Shown here: piece after piece, positions 1-9,899 of the stretch
How positions within the stretch are numbered: position 1 is the stretch's first letter
How the letters are laid out: each line of letters opens with the position of its first letter
DNA from: CALZJC01 sp041574955
GTDB taxonomy: Bacteria; Acidobacteriota; Thermoanaerobaculia; Multivoradales; JAHEKO01
Length of the DNA: 23,304 bases
Reading direction: 5' to 3'
Assembly: GCA_041574955.1 (NCBI GenBank)
Contig: JBFGNS010000063.1
Location: 1-23,304, forward strand
Notes under the pieces: generated by a model
The model's database searches: none
Told to the model about the DNA's origin: nothing
Seen by the model: the letters and a program-made list of their open reading frames with translations, nothing else
Made by a program: the position numbers and the translations under genes

Positions 1-956
1 GCGTCCATCACCCGGCTACCGTGCCAGAACGGCGCCCGCCAGCGGCACCAGTCCTCGTGCGCCCGGTAGCTGTCCCAGATGAACCAGCTGCCTTTCATCT
101 CGGTGACGCCCAGCGTCTGGCTGCCGCGGCTCGCCATCTGGTTCTCGTCGAGCGGCAGGTTCATGTGCTCGGCGGCGTTGCCGTGGAGATCGTAGACCCC
201 CAGCGCGCTCTTGCAGCCGGGGAACAGGCCGGCCGGGTAGGTGTTCGAGCCGCACTGCGTCCAGCTCCCACCCTGGCACGCCGGGCTCTTGGAGCTGGCG
301 GCGGCGCACACCCCGGCCTGGTAGGTGGGCCCGTAGCTCCAGGCCTTCGAGCCGGCGTACGCCTGGTTGTGGGCGGAGCGCATGCGCGGCACGGCGGCGC
401 CCATCGCCAGACCGCGCGCCAGGTCGAACCGGTAGTCGGGGGGGCCCAGACTGCCGGCGCAAGCGCCCTCCCATTCGTGCGCGTCGCACATCCGCTTGCC
501 GATGGCGCGGCAGATCTCGGCCGCCTCGCGCGCCCGCACCCAGACCACCGGGTAAGCGCAGGGAACGTTGGGGAACTCGAACTTGTCGATACAGGTGGTC
601 GCCTCCTCGGGCTGCTGGCTGGCCGGGTCGAAGAGCGGCGACATGTAAGGGCTGCCGCAGACGCGCTCGAACCGCTCGTTGCGGTAGGAGACGCCGAGCC
701 CCTCGAGCCTGGCGCGGCACTCCTCCGGCGTCGCCGGGTGGCGGGTGATCGCCGGGTTGCCCTGGCCGATCCAGCCCGAGCGGGCGAAGATCGCCCGCAC
801 CGCCGCCAGCTGCTCTTCGGTGAGCGCGTGCACCCGGGCGAGCTCGGCGAACAGCGTCTCGTTCTGCTCGGCCAGGGTCGAGCCTCCGAGCGCCGACGGC
901 ACCAGCAACAGCACCACCAGCCCGGCGGCGAGAGCTCCTGGACGAGCTTCGAGCAT
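1..956 (-). CDS. SUMF1/FGE-fold exported protein, C-terminus cut by window edge
   Basis: Reading from ATG at 956, 318 complete codons run off the left edge of the window. Residues 1-24 are a Sec signal peptide with a hydrophobic core (LAAGLVVLLLVPSALG). Residues 121-318 match the formylglycine-generating-enzyme/sulfatase-modifying-factor fold: CIDKFEFPN at 122-130, the KRMCDAHEWEGAC block at 154-166, and GVYDLHGNAAEH at 253-264. The family includes true formylglycine generators, hercynine-type oxygenases and many non-catalytic members. The segment KGSWFIWDSYRAHEDWC (288-304) lines up with the human FGE region that carries the two active-site cysteines, but the first of these is not a cysteine here, so formylglycine generation is doubtful. 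It contains many cysteines, consistent with an oxidising periplasm. The start is set by a strong Shine-Dalgarno (AAGGAGGAG) that overlaps the end of the upstream lipoprotein gene, leaving one base between the genes, so they are very probably translationally coupled. Confidence 0.85.
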   Translation of the reverse strand, partial: MLEARPGALAAGLVVLLLVPSALGGSTLAEQNETLFAELARVHALTEEQLAAVRAIFARSGWIGQGNPAITRHPATPEECRARLEGLGVSYRNERFERVCGSPYMSPLFDPASQQPEEATTCIDKFEFPNVPCAYPVVWVRAREAAEICRAIGKRMCDAHEWEGACAGSLGPPDYRFDLARGLAMGAAVPRMRSAHNQAYAGSKAWSYGPTYQAGVCAAASSKSPACQGGSWTQCGSNTYPAGLFPGCKSALGVYDLHGNAAEHMNLPLDENQMASRGSQTLGVTEMKGSWFIWDSYRAHEDWCRWRAPFWHGSRVMD

Positions 957-957
957 C

Positions 958-2817
958 TCACTCCTCCTTGCGGGTCACGTAGAAGAAGTCCCGGTTGTCG
1001 GGGAAACCCACGAAGCGCGGCAGCTCCTGGCCGGCCTCGCTCTTGTCGAGCACGCTCATCTCCTCGATCAGGTGCTGGATCAGGAAGCTGCCGCCCTGCA
1101 CCCGGTAAAGCGCCAGGTAGGTGTGCTCGAGGGCGTTCATGTCGGTCAGCATCGCATACCGGCAGCGGTAGGCCAGGAAGACGCGGGCCATCGCCGACGG
1201 CGTGACGCTCGAGAAGTAGCCGTACAGCAGGTACCGGCCGTCCTCCGAGTCCTGCAGGCAGAGGCCGGCGCGCAGCGACCTGAGCCGCTTGTCCACCGAC
1301 CCCGACCAGTTGCCGATCGTCCACTTCGGTACCAGCTCGCCGGGGCGCGGCTCGCCGGTGGCGGGGTCGGGCTCGACGATCGGCACCCCGTTCTGCCGCG
1401 CGTACCGGATCCGCCCCAGCTCCGCGTCGTTGGCCTCGCGCCAGGTGCGCAGGTCGACCGTGCCGTCGTCGAGCACCAGCGCCGTCGCCAGCTCGGGCTG
1501 GAGCCTGCTGAGCACCGCACCGTGCTCGACGAAGCCGTAGTGGCTGCCGGAGTTGCGCTGCGCCAGCTCGCCGGCGCGGAAGGCACCGTGGGTGCGCTTG
1601 AAGCCGCCGGTGAAGGTGGCGACCAGCCGCTCCGCCGCCGTCGGGCTCACCATGCCCGTGGCCACCAGCGGCGCGATGGTGCCGATGCCGTCGGGCCCCG
1701 GCAGCCGCTCGTCGCGCACCGCCGCCGGCGCGCGCTCGGACCAGGCGACGCGTGGATGGTCGGTGCCGACGGCGAAGCCCAGGTCGAACTGGTCGAGGTC
1801 GAAGGCGACCATGTAGATCAGCGCCGAGGACTCCACCTCGTCGAGTGGGTTGAGCCGGGTGCGCAGCTCCGCCACCAGCTCGGGCGCCACCAGCCGAGGC
1901 TGGATGGCGCTGAGATAGACGCCGGGCACCCCGCGCACCCGGTACCAGCGCCCCACGAGCATCCTGCCCCGGCTCTCTTCCCAGTCGAGCTCGAAGCCGA
2001 GATCGGCCGGCGACAGGTACGAGCCGTCGACCGCCGGATCGATCCGCGGCCGAAGCGGCGCGCCCGCCGGGCGCGGGCGGTTGACGGCGCCGGGGTGACC
2101 GGCCGCCACCACCTCGGAGGTCTCGAGGAAGGCATCCTTGTACAGCCGCTGGCGGACGAAGACGGTGATCTGCTCGCCCTTCCAGACGCGGTCGCGCAGC
2201 AGGTCGGTGGCCCATTCGAGGGTGGTCTTGCGCCCTTCGACCCGGTTGCGCAGGTAGAGCCGGCCGCCGCACAGCGGCGCGTACGGCCGGCGGCCGGCGC
2301 GGGCGAGGGCCAGCGGATCGGGGTCGGCGCCCCACAGCTCGCACGGCTCCTGCCGGCCCGGCGCGCCGAGCGCCACACCGCCGGTGGTCAGCTCCACCAG
2401 CTGGCGTTCCGGCCGCGGGTTCTCGAGATGGAAGCCGCCGCCGCCCCGCCCGTCGTCCCACTCCAGCTCGAGCAGCAGCCAGTCACCGAGCCGCGGGTTG
2501 ATCTCGGTCAGCGTGGCCCGGCCGGTGCGCCCGCCGGCGTCGACCACCGCCGTGCCGGCCGAGCCGCGGAACATCTGCAGCTCGAGCACCGACTTGGCCC
2601 GCCGCGCCCGGTACTGCTCGACCTGCGCGGGAGGTGGCGGCGACAGCGGGCGCTCCACCGGCGCCTCGACAACGGCCGGCGGCGTGGGGAGTGGCTCGGC
2701 TACCGCCGGCGGCTCCTCCGGTGCCGGCGGCACCGCCTCCTCGACAGCGCGATCGCCGGCGCACCCCGCAACCATCAGAGCTGTCAGCCACCCGGCGGTA
2801 GTTCTAGAGACTCGCAC
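958..2817 (-). CDS. NAGPA/DUF2233-like phosphodiester glycosidase lipoprotein
   Basis: 619 residues from a GTG start at 2817. Residues 1-19 form a lipoprotein signal ending in a lipobox (LMVAGC, modified Cys19). Residues 27-65 are a Pro/Ala/Glu-rich tether. Residues 75-320 are a middle region I do not recognise. The C-terminal half resembles the phosphodiester glycosidase (NAGPA, DUF2233) family: TGGFKRTHGAF at 403-413, a short GFVEHGAVL turn near 428, a LVLDDGTVDLRTW strand pair at 447-459, the RQNGVPIVE block at 474-482, and AMLTDMNALE at 555-564, which corresponds to the DIN motif of bacterial relatives. Family members remove sugars linked through phosphodiesters or act on cell-wall polymers; the substrate here is unknown. 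It follows the GT-C gene by 38 bases and precedes the SUMF1-like gene by one base. The frame stays open upstream to 3630 but there it is antisense-type coding inside the GT-C gene, so the GTG directly before the signal peptide was chosen. Confidence 0.75.
   Translation of the reverse strand: MRVSRTTAGWLTALMVAGCAGDRAVEEAVPPAPEEPPAVAEPLPTPPAVVEAPVERPLSPPPPAQVEQYRARRAKSVLELQMFRGSAGTAVVDAGGRTGRATLTEINPRLGDWLLLELEWDDGRGGGGFHLENPRPERQLVELTTGGVALGAPGRQEPCELWGADPDPLALARAGRRPYAPLCGGRLYLRNRVEGRKTTLEWATDLLRDRVWKGEQITVFVRQRLYKDAFLETSEVVAAGHPGAVNRPRPAGAPLRPRIDPAVDGSYLSPADLGFELDWEESRGRMLVGRWYRVRGVPGVYLSAIQPRLVAPELVAELRTRLNPLDEVESSALIYMVAFDLDQFDLGFAVGTDHPRVAWSERAPAAVRDERLPGPDGIGTIAPLVATGMVSPTAAERLVATFTGGFKRTHGAFRAGELAQRNSGSHYGFVEHGAVLSRLQPELATALVLDDGTVDLRTWREANDAELGRIRYARQNGVPIVEPDPATGEPRPGELVPKWTIGNWSGSVDKRLRSLRAGLCLQDSEDGRYLLYGYFSSVTPSAMARVFLAYRCRYAMLTDMNALEHTYLALYRVQGGSFLIQHLIEEMSVLDKSEAGQELPRFVGFPDNRDFFYVTRKEE
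961..969 (-). promoter_or_regulatory. Strong ribosome binding site for the SUMF1-like gene
   Basis: AAGGAGGAG on the minus strand lies inside the last codons of the upstream lipoprotein gene and ends 4 bases before the ATG at 956. It decides the start codon and implies translational coupling. Confidence 0.7.
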
Positions 2818-2855
2818 AGTCGCGCGAGCATAGCCGGATCGCCCCGCCGGCCGGC

Positions 2856-4457
2856 TCAGCGGCGCACCTCCGCCACTGCCAGAACGGTGATCCGGCGCCG
2901 GCCCTCGCCAAAGCTCGCCACCGGCGTCAGCCGTTCGATCCCCTGGTGGAAGCGGCAGTGCTCTTGACCCGAGTAGACCAGCACGTGGTCGACGCCGGCG
3001 CGCTCGATCAGCAGCCGCGTCTTGGCGGGATCCTCGTCGCACTGCATCCAGTGGAAACCGGCGCGGCTGTAGACCGCCAGCGTCTGGGCGTTGGTGGTCA
3101 CGACGGTCGGCCGCGGCCGCCGCGCCTCGAGCCACTCGACCAGCTCGGGCTCGGGGCCGAGCAGCCCGGAAGGGAAGCGGGCGCCGAGCAGGCTGGCGGT
3201 GGCGAAGCCGCCGCTGGCGAGCGACGCCACCGCCAGCGCCAGCGCAGCCCAGCGCCACGGCCGCGGTCCGCGGTCCAGCAGGTAGGCCAACGCCGGCACC
3301 AGCAGCAGCAGCAGCGCCAGTCCGTGCCGGTGGCCGAACCGCCACTCGCCCAGGTAGCGGGTGTGCATGAGCTGGAGCGGCGCCAGCTGGACAGCCGCCG
3401 CCACCACCGCCGCCACCACCGCCGCCGATCCCGGCTGCACCGCCGCCCGCCAGGCCGCCCAGCGGTCGTGGCCGCGTGCCGCCAGGCCGGCCACCGCCAG
3501 CGGCACCAGCCAGGCGGCCAGCCCGAAAGAGGCCACATAGGAGGTCGGGTTGGTCGGGTCGAAGGCGGCCCACAGGCCCGAGGCGCGGTCCGCCAGGTAC
3601 TGCCAGGTGCCGGTGGCCGGCCGGTTCCACTGGAACGGCACGATCTCGGGGAGCTCACGGTAGGCGCCGATCGACAGCATGACCCGAGGGTCGAACGGCT
3701 CCACCCAGCTCGCCAGCCAGGCGGCCCACGGCGCGACACAGACGGCGAACGCCGCCGCCGCCAGGGCCGCGCCGCCGAGGTAGCGGCGCTGCCGCAGGCC
3801 GGCAAGCGCGAGCGCCAGCACAACCCCCAAGATCACTCCCACCGCCTGCGAGCGCGTGACGAACGCCAGGCCGGCGAGGCCGCCGGCGGCCGCCGACCAG
3901 ACGAGTGCCGGGGCCGGCAGCGCGCCGTGCGGCGCCGCCCGGTCCAGCGCCAGCAGCGCGGCGAAGCTCCAGGCGAACGCCAGCGCCTCGGTGTAGGGCA
4001 GCGAGGTGAAGTTGAAAAAAACCGGGTTGGTGGCGAATAGCAGCACCGCCAGGTGGCCGAGGTCGAGCACCCTGCCGCCGCGCAGCACGAACGGCTCGGC
4101 GCCGCCGAAGACCCGCCGTCCGAGCCGGTTGGCCAGCGCCCACAGCAGCACCAGGTCGAGCAGGAACAGCAGCTCGGGCAGCACGGCGGCCGCCGCCGGC
4201 AGGCCGGTGAAGCGAGCGGTCCAGCCCAGCACGAGCGGCCAGCCCGGGTAGATGTTGGTGGGATGCGGCAGCTCGGTCAGCCCCTGGTGGTAGAGCGAGA
4301 CGCCGGTCTGGAGCCCGCGGCCCTCCTCGATGTGGCGGGCAACCTGGTAGTAGTAGTTGCCGTCGAGCGAGTTGCGTCCCAGGCCGGGAGAGAACTCCGC
4401 CTTGAGGGCGGCGGCGGCCAGCAGCAGCAGGGCGAGCAGGACGAGGCGTTCGCGCAT
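2856..4457 (-). CDS. GT-C type membrane glycosyltransferase (PMT/ArnT-like)
   Basis: 533 residues with about ten hydrophobic segments, beginning with a membrane anchor at 4-18 (LVLLALLLLAAAAL). After it comes the usual GT-C first periplasmic loop: an acidic residue in SLDGNYYYQVARHIEEGRGL (30-49), the place of the catalytic Asp in PMT/ArnT enzymes, then HPTNIYPGWPLVLG (65-78). The last ~100 residues are a soluble domain (EPELVEWLEARRPRPTVVTT and YSGQEHCRFHQGIERL), as in many family 39-like proteins. The family moves a sugar from a polyprenyl-phosphate carrier onto protein or lipid in the periplasm; donor and acceptor cannot be read here. It is the first gene of a three-gene minus-strand unit and is divergent from argG (102 bases between starts). 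No clear Shine-Dalgarno precedes the ATG at 4457. The stop is TGA at 2858-2856. Confidence 0.8.
   Translation of the reverse strand: MRERLVLLALLLLAAAALKAEFSPGLGRNSLDGNYYYQVARHIEEGRGLQTGVSLYHQGLTELPHPTNIYPGWPLVLGWTARFTGLPAAAAVLPELLFLLDLVLLWALANRLGRRVFGGAEPFVLRGGRVLDLGHLAVLLFATNPVFFNFTSLPYTEALAFAWSFAALLALDRAAPHGALPAPALVWSAAAGGLAGLAFVTRSQAVGVILGVVLALALAGLRQRRYLGGAALAAAAFAVCVAPWAAWLASWVEPFDPRVMLSIGAYRELPEIVPFQWNRPATGTWQYLADRASGLWAAFDPTNPTSYVASFGLAAWLVPLAVAGLAARGHDRWAAWRAAVQPGSAAVVAAVVAAAVQLAPLQLMHTRYLGEWRFGHRHGLALLLLLVPALAYLLDRGPRPWRWAALALAVASLASGGFATASLLGARFPSGLLGPEPELVEWLEARRPRPTVVTTNAQTLAVYSRAGFHWMQCDEDPAKTRLLIERAGVDHVLVYSGQEHCRFHQGIERLTPVASFGEGRRRITVLAVAEVRR
3396..3425. repeat. Short GCCGCCACCACC tandem repeat inside the GT-C gene
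   Basis: About two and a half copies of a 12-base unit (gccgccaccacc) encode an Ala/Val run (AAVVAAVVAAAV) in a membrane segment on the minus strand. It is probably slippage-prone low-complexity coding sequence. Confidence 0.45.
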
Positions 4458-4511
4458 CGGGCGACGGCTAGCTTAGCCGCTCGCCGCGTGGCTCCCGAGC
4501 GCCGGGGCCCG

Positions 4512-4517
4512 TAGAAT
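4512..4517 (+). promoter_or_regulatory. Candidate -10 box for argG
   Basis: TAGAAT stands out in a GC-rich intergenic region, 42 bases before the argG ATG. The best -35 is weak (GTGGCT at 4488-4493, 18-base spacer). Confidence 0.35.
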
Positions 4518-4523
4518 GTGCCG

Positions 4524-4542
4524 GGCGCCTCGACGGGGCGCC
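4524..4542 (+). promoter_or_regulatory. Hairpin in the argG 5' untranslated region
   Basis: GGCGCC at 4524-4529 and GGCGCC at 4537-4542 pair over a 7-base loop, 17 bases before the argG start. It has no U-tract, so it is not an obvious attenuator. It could simply reflect GC richness. Confidence 0.3.
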
Positions 4543-4559
4543 GCCAACCGGGGACAGAT

Positions 4560-5806
<1,247 letters not shown>

Positions 5807-5810
<4 letters not shown>

Positions 5811-7135
5811 GCCGGCTGTGGGACCGCGGCGAGCCGCTCGCCGAGGCGGTGCTGCGGCTGACCGTCGGGCGCGACCCGGAGCTCGACCTGCGGCTGGTGC
5901 CGTGGGACTGCCAGGCGTCGGCGGCTCACGCCGAGATGCTGGCCGCGATCGGCGTGCTCGACCGGAACGAGGTGGCGGCGATCAGCGGCGAGCTGGCCGG
6001 CATCGCCGCCGAGGCGCGCGCCGGCGGCTTCGTCATCGCGCGGGAGGAAGAGGACGGCCACACCGCGATCGAGAACCGCCTGCGCGACCGGCTGGGCGAA
6101 GCGGGCGACAAGATCCACGCCGGCCGCAGCCGCAACGACCAGGTGCTGGCGGCGCTCAGGCTGTGGGGCCGGGCCGCGGTTCTGGACCAGATCGAGGGCG
6201 TGCTGGCGGTGGCTGGGCGGCTGCTCGAGCTCGCCGACGAGCACCGCGACACCAGCATGCCGGGCTACACCCACACCCGCCAGGCGATGCCCACCACCGC
6301 CGGCCACTGGCTGGCGGCCTGGGCCGACAACCTGGCCGACGACGTCGCCTGGCTCGAGACCGCCTACCAGCACCTCGACCGCTCGCCGCTCGGCTCGGCC
6401 TCGGGCTTCGGAGTCGGCCTGCCGCTCGACCGCGGCCTGGTGGCGGCGCGGCTGGGCTTCGCCGGCGTACAAGAGAACAGCCTGGCGGTGCAGAACGACC
6501 GCGGCAAGAGCGAGTTCCTGGCGCTGGCGGCGGCGGCCGCCACCGCCACCGACTTGGGGCGGCTGGCGGCCGACCTGATCCTCTACTCGAGCGACGAGCT
6601 GCGCTTCGTGCGGCTTCCGGCGGAGGTCACCACCGGCTCGAGCATCATGCCCCAGAAGCGCAACCCGGACGTGCTCGAGCTGGTGCGCGCCGGCGCCGCG
6701 CGGCTGCGCGCCCGGCAGGCCGAGGTGGGCGCGATCTACGGGCCGCTGCCTGCCGGCTACCACCGCGACCTGCAGCTCACCAAGGAGCCGTTCCTCGAGG
6801 CCATGCAGGGCCTGCTGGACATGCTGACCGCCGTCGGCGCGGTGCTCGACGGGCTGGAGCTGGACGCCGAGCGCTGCCGCGCCGCGGTGCTGCCGGCCAC
6901 CGCCGCCACCGACGCCGTCTACCGTCGGGTGGCGGCCGGCACGCCGTTCCGGCAGGCCTACCGAGAGGCCGCCCGCGGCGAGCTGCCGCCGCTCGAGCCG
7001 CCGGCCGAGGCGTGGCGCGAGCGCACCCACACCGGGGCTCCCGGCGCCCTCGACACCACCACCACCGCCGGCCGGCTGGCGGCGGCCAGCGACCGGCTGG
7101 CCGCGCGCCGCGCCGCCGGCGCGGGCGGGCGGTGA
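5807..7135 (+). CDS. argH: Argininosuccinate lyase
   Basis: 442 residues, slightly shorter than the 455-470 usual for the family. It splits argininosuccinate into arginine and fumarate, the last step of arginine synthesis. It belongs to the aspartase/fumarase superfamily: HTAIENRL near residue 85, KIHAGRSRNDQVLAALRLW at about 103-121, MPGYTHTRQAMPTT at about 152-165, and the signature GSSIMPQKRNPD at 277-288, whose second serine is on the catalytic loop. The start is ATG at 5807, overlapping the argG stop by 4 bases. A much longer open frame beginning at 4985 runs through argG in another frame and was rejected. Confidence 0.97.
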
Positions 7136-7166
7136 TCCGCCAGCCCCCGACTGCGAGACTGCCGCC

Positions 7167-8627
7167 ATGCATCGATCGATTCCCACCTTCGTTCTGCTCC
7201 TCACCACTCTCGTGCCGGCGGCCGCCGGCGCCGCCGAAGCCGCCGCTGTCGAAGGCAGCTGGCTGGGGACGCTCGACGTCGCCGGCAGCTCGCTGCGCGT
7301 CATGGTGCACGTCGAGCGCGGCGCCGACGGCGGGCTGACCGGCACCCTCGACTCGATCGACCAGGGGGCGACCGGCATCGCCATCGACACGATGACCCTC
7401 GAGGGCGAAGCGTTTCGCTTCGAGATCCGCCGCCTGCTGGCCGCCTACGAGGGGCGTCTCGAGCCCGGCGGCGAGCGCATCACCGGCCGCTGGTCGCAAG
7501 GCGGCCTGACCCTGCCGCTCGACCTCGAGCGCAGCGACGAGCGGCCCGAGCTGGTGCGGCCGCAAGAGCCCCAGCCTCCCTACCCGTACGCCGAGCAGGA
7601 GGTCACCTTCGACTCCGCCGCCGAGCCCGCCGACGGCGCCGAGCCGATCCGGCTGGCCGGCACGCTCACCTTGCCGCCGGGTGACGGGCCGCACCCGGCC
7701 GCCGTGCTGATCAGCGGCTCGGGGCCGCAGGACCGCGACGAGACGGTGTTCGGTCACCGGCCGTTCCTGGTGCTCTCCGACTACCTGACGCGGCGCGGCC
7801 TGGCGGTGCTGCGCTACGACGACCGCGGGGTGGGCGGCAGCGGTGGCTCGCTGGCCGACGCCACCTCGGCCGACCTGGCCGAGGACGCCCGCGGCGCTCT
7901 CGCCTACCTGGCCGGCCGGCCCGAGGTCGACGCGCGGCGCGTCGGGCTGATCGGCCACAGCGAAGGCGGCCTGATCGCGCCGCTGGTGGCGCGCGGTGCG
8001 GCCCGGGTCGCCTTCGTGGTGCTGATCGCCGGCCCGGGTGTGCCCGGCGACGAGCTGCTGACCGAGCAGAGCGCTCTGCTGCTGCGCGCCTTCGGCGCCG
8101 GCGAGGAGGCGGTCGCCGAAGCCCGCGAGGGCCAGCGGCGCGCCTTCCAGATCCTGCGCGACGAGCCGGACGACGAGCGCGCGCGGCAGGCGGTTCGCGA
8201 GCTGGCCGTCGAGCGGCTGCGGGCGATGCCGGAGGCTCAGCGCCGGGCGCTCGGTGCCGCCGACGTCGAAGCGGCGGCCGAGGCACAGGCCGAGCGGGCG
8301 GTGACGCCCTGGGTGCGGTACTTCATCGGCTACGACCCGCGACCGGCGCTCGCCGAGCTGCGCTGCCCGGTGCTGGCGATCAACGGCGAGCTGGACGTCC
8401 AGGTGGGAGCCGAGCAGAACCTGCCGCCGATCCTGGCCGCGCTAGCCGGCGGCGACAGTCCGGAGTACGCCGTGGTTCAGCTGGCCGGCCTCAACCACCT
8501 GCTGCAGACCGCCGACACCGGGCTGCCGGGCGAGTACGCGACGATCGAGGAGACGATGGCGCCGCTGGCCCTGGCGACCATCGGCGACTGGCTGGCGGCG
8601 CGCTTTGTCGATCGGCCCGAGCCGTAG
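7167..8627 (+). CDS. Exported alpha/beta hydrolase with N-terminal beta domain
   Basis: 486 residues. Residues 1-22 are a signal peptide (PTFVLLLTTLVPAAAGA). Residues 28-125 form a beta-rich domain (EGSWLGTLDVAGSSLRVMVH, ITGRWSQGGLTLPLDLERS) often seen before this hydrolase type. The alpha/beta hydrolase core spans about 158-480: an oxyanion-type loop ISGSGPQDRDE (182-192), LRYDDRGVGGS (215-225), the nucleophile elbow GHSEGG with Ser265, a candidate acid in AINGELDVQV, and a candidate His in LAGLNHLLQ. The region of about 290-380 is a charged helical cap. Family relatives are esterases or peptidases of unknown substrate. It lies 31 bases after argH with only a weak Shine-Dalgarno and may share that transcript, although the function is unrelated. 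Confidence 0.85.
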   Translation: MHRSIPTFVLLLTTLVPAAAGAAEAAAVEGSWLGTLDVAGSSLRVMVHVERGADGGLTGTLDSIDQGATGIAIDTMTLEGEAFRFEIRRLLAAYEGRLEPGGERITGRWSQGGLTLPLDLERSDERPELVRPQEPQPPYPYAEQEVTFDSAAEPADGAEPIRLAGTLTLPPGDGPHPAAVLISGSGPQDRDETVFGHRPFLVLSDYLTRRGLAVLRYDDRGVGGSGGSLADATSADLAEDARGALAYLAGRPEVDARRVGLIGHSEGGLIAPLVARGAARVAFVVLIAGPGVPGDELLTEQSALLLRAFGAGEEAVAEAREGQRRAFQILRDEPDDERARQAVRELAVERLRAMPEAQRRALGAADVEAAAEAQAERAVTPWVRYFIGYDPRPALAELRCPVLAINGELDVQVGAEQNLPPILAALAGGDSPEYAVVQLAGLNHLLQTADTGLPGEYATIEETMAPLALATIGDWLAARFVDRPEP

Positions 8628-8642
8628 GCGGGCGCGCCGGGC

Positions 8643-9890
8643 ATGAGCGGCCGCCGCCTGCCGATCGCGCTGCTGGTCCTCGACCTCGACGCGTTCTTCC
8701 TGCTGCCCTGGATCGACCCGTTCGTCGGCGGCGAGGTCGTCGCCGCGCTGGTGTTGGGAGTCGTCGCGCTCAACGTCTGGGCCTGGCGGCGCCGGCCGGC
8801 CTGGCTCGATCGCCTCGACGGCGCCCTGCGCGGCAGCGAGGCGGCGCAGCGAGCGGTGCTGCTGGTGTCTTCGCTGGTGGTCGCCGGCGGCGCCGTCGAG
8901 CACCTCGCCCGCGGGCTCACCAGCCTGGGCGTGATCGAGAAGTACTCGGCGATGCGCACCATGCTGCCGGAAGGCACCGCCGACTGGCGAATGGCCCACC
9001 TGACGGCGGACCGCTACCGCGAGCCCGACCCGGAGCTGCTGTGGCGCCCGGTGGCGGCCGAGCCGTACAACCGGCAGCGGTTCAAGGGCCCGGAGCTGCC
9101 GGCCGGCGACGGCGACGACGGCTGCCGGATCTTCACCTACGGCGACTCCAACACCGACGGGCCGCAGCGCGGCGGCTGGCCGGCGCGGCTGGGAGAGCTG
9201 CTCGACGGCTCGGCCGGCGGACCGGCAGGGAGAGCGCGGTGCCTGGTGGTCAACGCCGGAGTCACCGGCTACTCCTCGCACCAGGGGCTGGTGCGGCTGC
9301 GGCGCGACGCGACACGCTACCGGCCCGACCTGGTGCTGGTGTCGTTCGGCTGGAACGACGTGGCGCCCGCCCTCGGCCCTCCCGACCGCGAGTTCCGCAC
9401 GCCGCCGGCGGCGTGGCTCGCCGTGCAGCGGTGGCTGCTGCGCTACCGCGCCTTCCTGGTGGCGCGGCGGTACTGGCCGCGCGCCGAGCCGCCGCCGTCG
9501 TCGGGGCCGCGCGTGCCGCTCGACGACTACCGCGCCAACCTCGCCGGGTTTCTCGCCACCGCCGCCGAGCACGGCGGCCGCGCGGTGCTGCTCACCCGGC
9601 CGCACCTCGAGCCGCCCGAGCGGCTGGCGGCGCGTGACGACTGGCGGCGCCATGTGCCGGCCTACAACGACGCCGTCCGGCTGCTTGCGGCCGAGCGCGG
9701 CGCGCCGCTCGTCGACGTCCAGCGGGTGTTCGCCGACCGCCCCGGCGAGTTCGTCGACGAGTGCCACTTCACCCCCGAGGGGCACCTCGAGATGGCCCGG
9801 CTGGTGGCGGCGGAACTGGACCGCCAGGGGCTGCTGCCCGCCACCGCCCGGGGCACCGGCGGACGAAACCCCCTGCCGCCGCGGTCGTAG
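8643..9890 (+). CDS. Membrane-anchored SGNH/GDSL hydrolase
   Basis: 415 residues. The N-terminus has three hydrophobic stretches (about 5-22, 30-48, 70-86), giving a membrane anchor, followed by a soluble SGNH domain from about 160. The four blocks are visible: TYGDSNTDG with nucleophile Ser169, Gly206 in VNAGVTGYSS, GWND with Asn238, and DECHFTPEGH with Asp372 and His375. The fold covers esterases, acyltransferase partners and polysaccharide O-deacetylases; the substrate is unknown. The very similar placing of anchor and SGNH domain in exopolysaccharide-modifying enzymes makes deacetylation or acyl transfer on a glycan a reasonable guess. It starts 15 bases after the previous gene and ends 9 bases before the next, so the three hydrolase genes look like one operon. 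Confidence 0.85.
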   Translation: MSGRRLPIALLVLDLDAFFLLPWIDPFVGGEVVAALVLGVVALNVWAWRRRPAWLDRLDGALRGSEAAQRAVLLVSSLVVAGGAVEHLARGLTSLGVIEKYSAMRTMLPEGTADWRMAHLTADRYREPDPELLWRPVAAEPYNRQRFKGPELPAGDGDDGCRIFTYGDSNTDGPQRGGWPARLGELLDGSAGGPAGRARCLVVNAGVTGYSSHQGLVRLRRDATRYRPDLVLVSFGWNDVAPALGPPDREFRTPPAAWLAVQRWLLRYRAFLVARRYWPRAEPPPSSGPRVPLDDYRANLAGFLATAAEHGGRAVLLTRPHLEPPERLAARDDWRRHVPAYNDAVRLLAAERGAPLVDVQRVFADRPGEFVDECHFTPEGHLEMARLVAAELDRQGLLPATARGTGGRNPLPPRS

Positions 9891-9899
9891 AGAGACAAC

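Noticed and set aside
745..2967. A 740-codon plus-strand frame opposite the lipoprotein and SUMF1-like genes
   Set aside because: Composition is typical of an antisense shadow; the minus-strand frames carry lipobox, NAGPA-like and SUMF1 motifs.
3396..3425. Short tandem repeat as a possible array or regulatory repeat
   Set aside because: It stays in frame inside a membrane segment of the GT-C gene and has only about two and a half copies.
4518..4559. Upstream in-frame ATG for argG
   Set aside because: It overlaps the likely transcription start and hairpin, and adds residues not found in the family; the ATG at 4560 gives the standard N-terminus.
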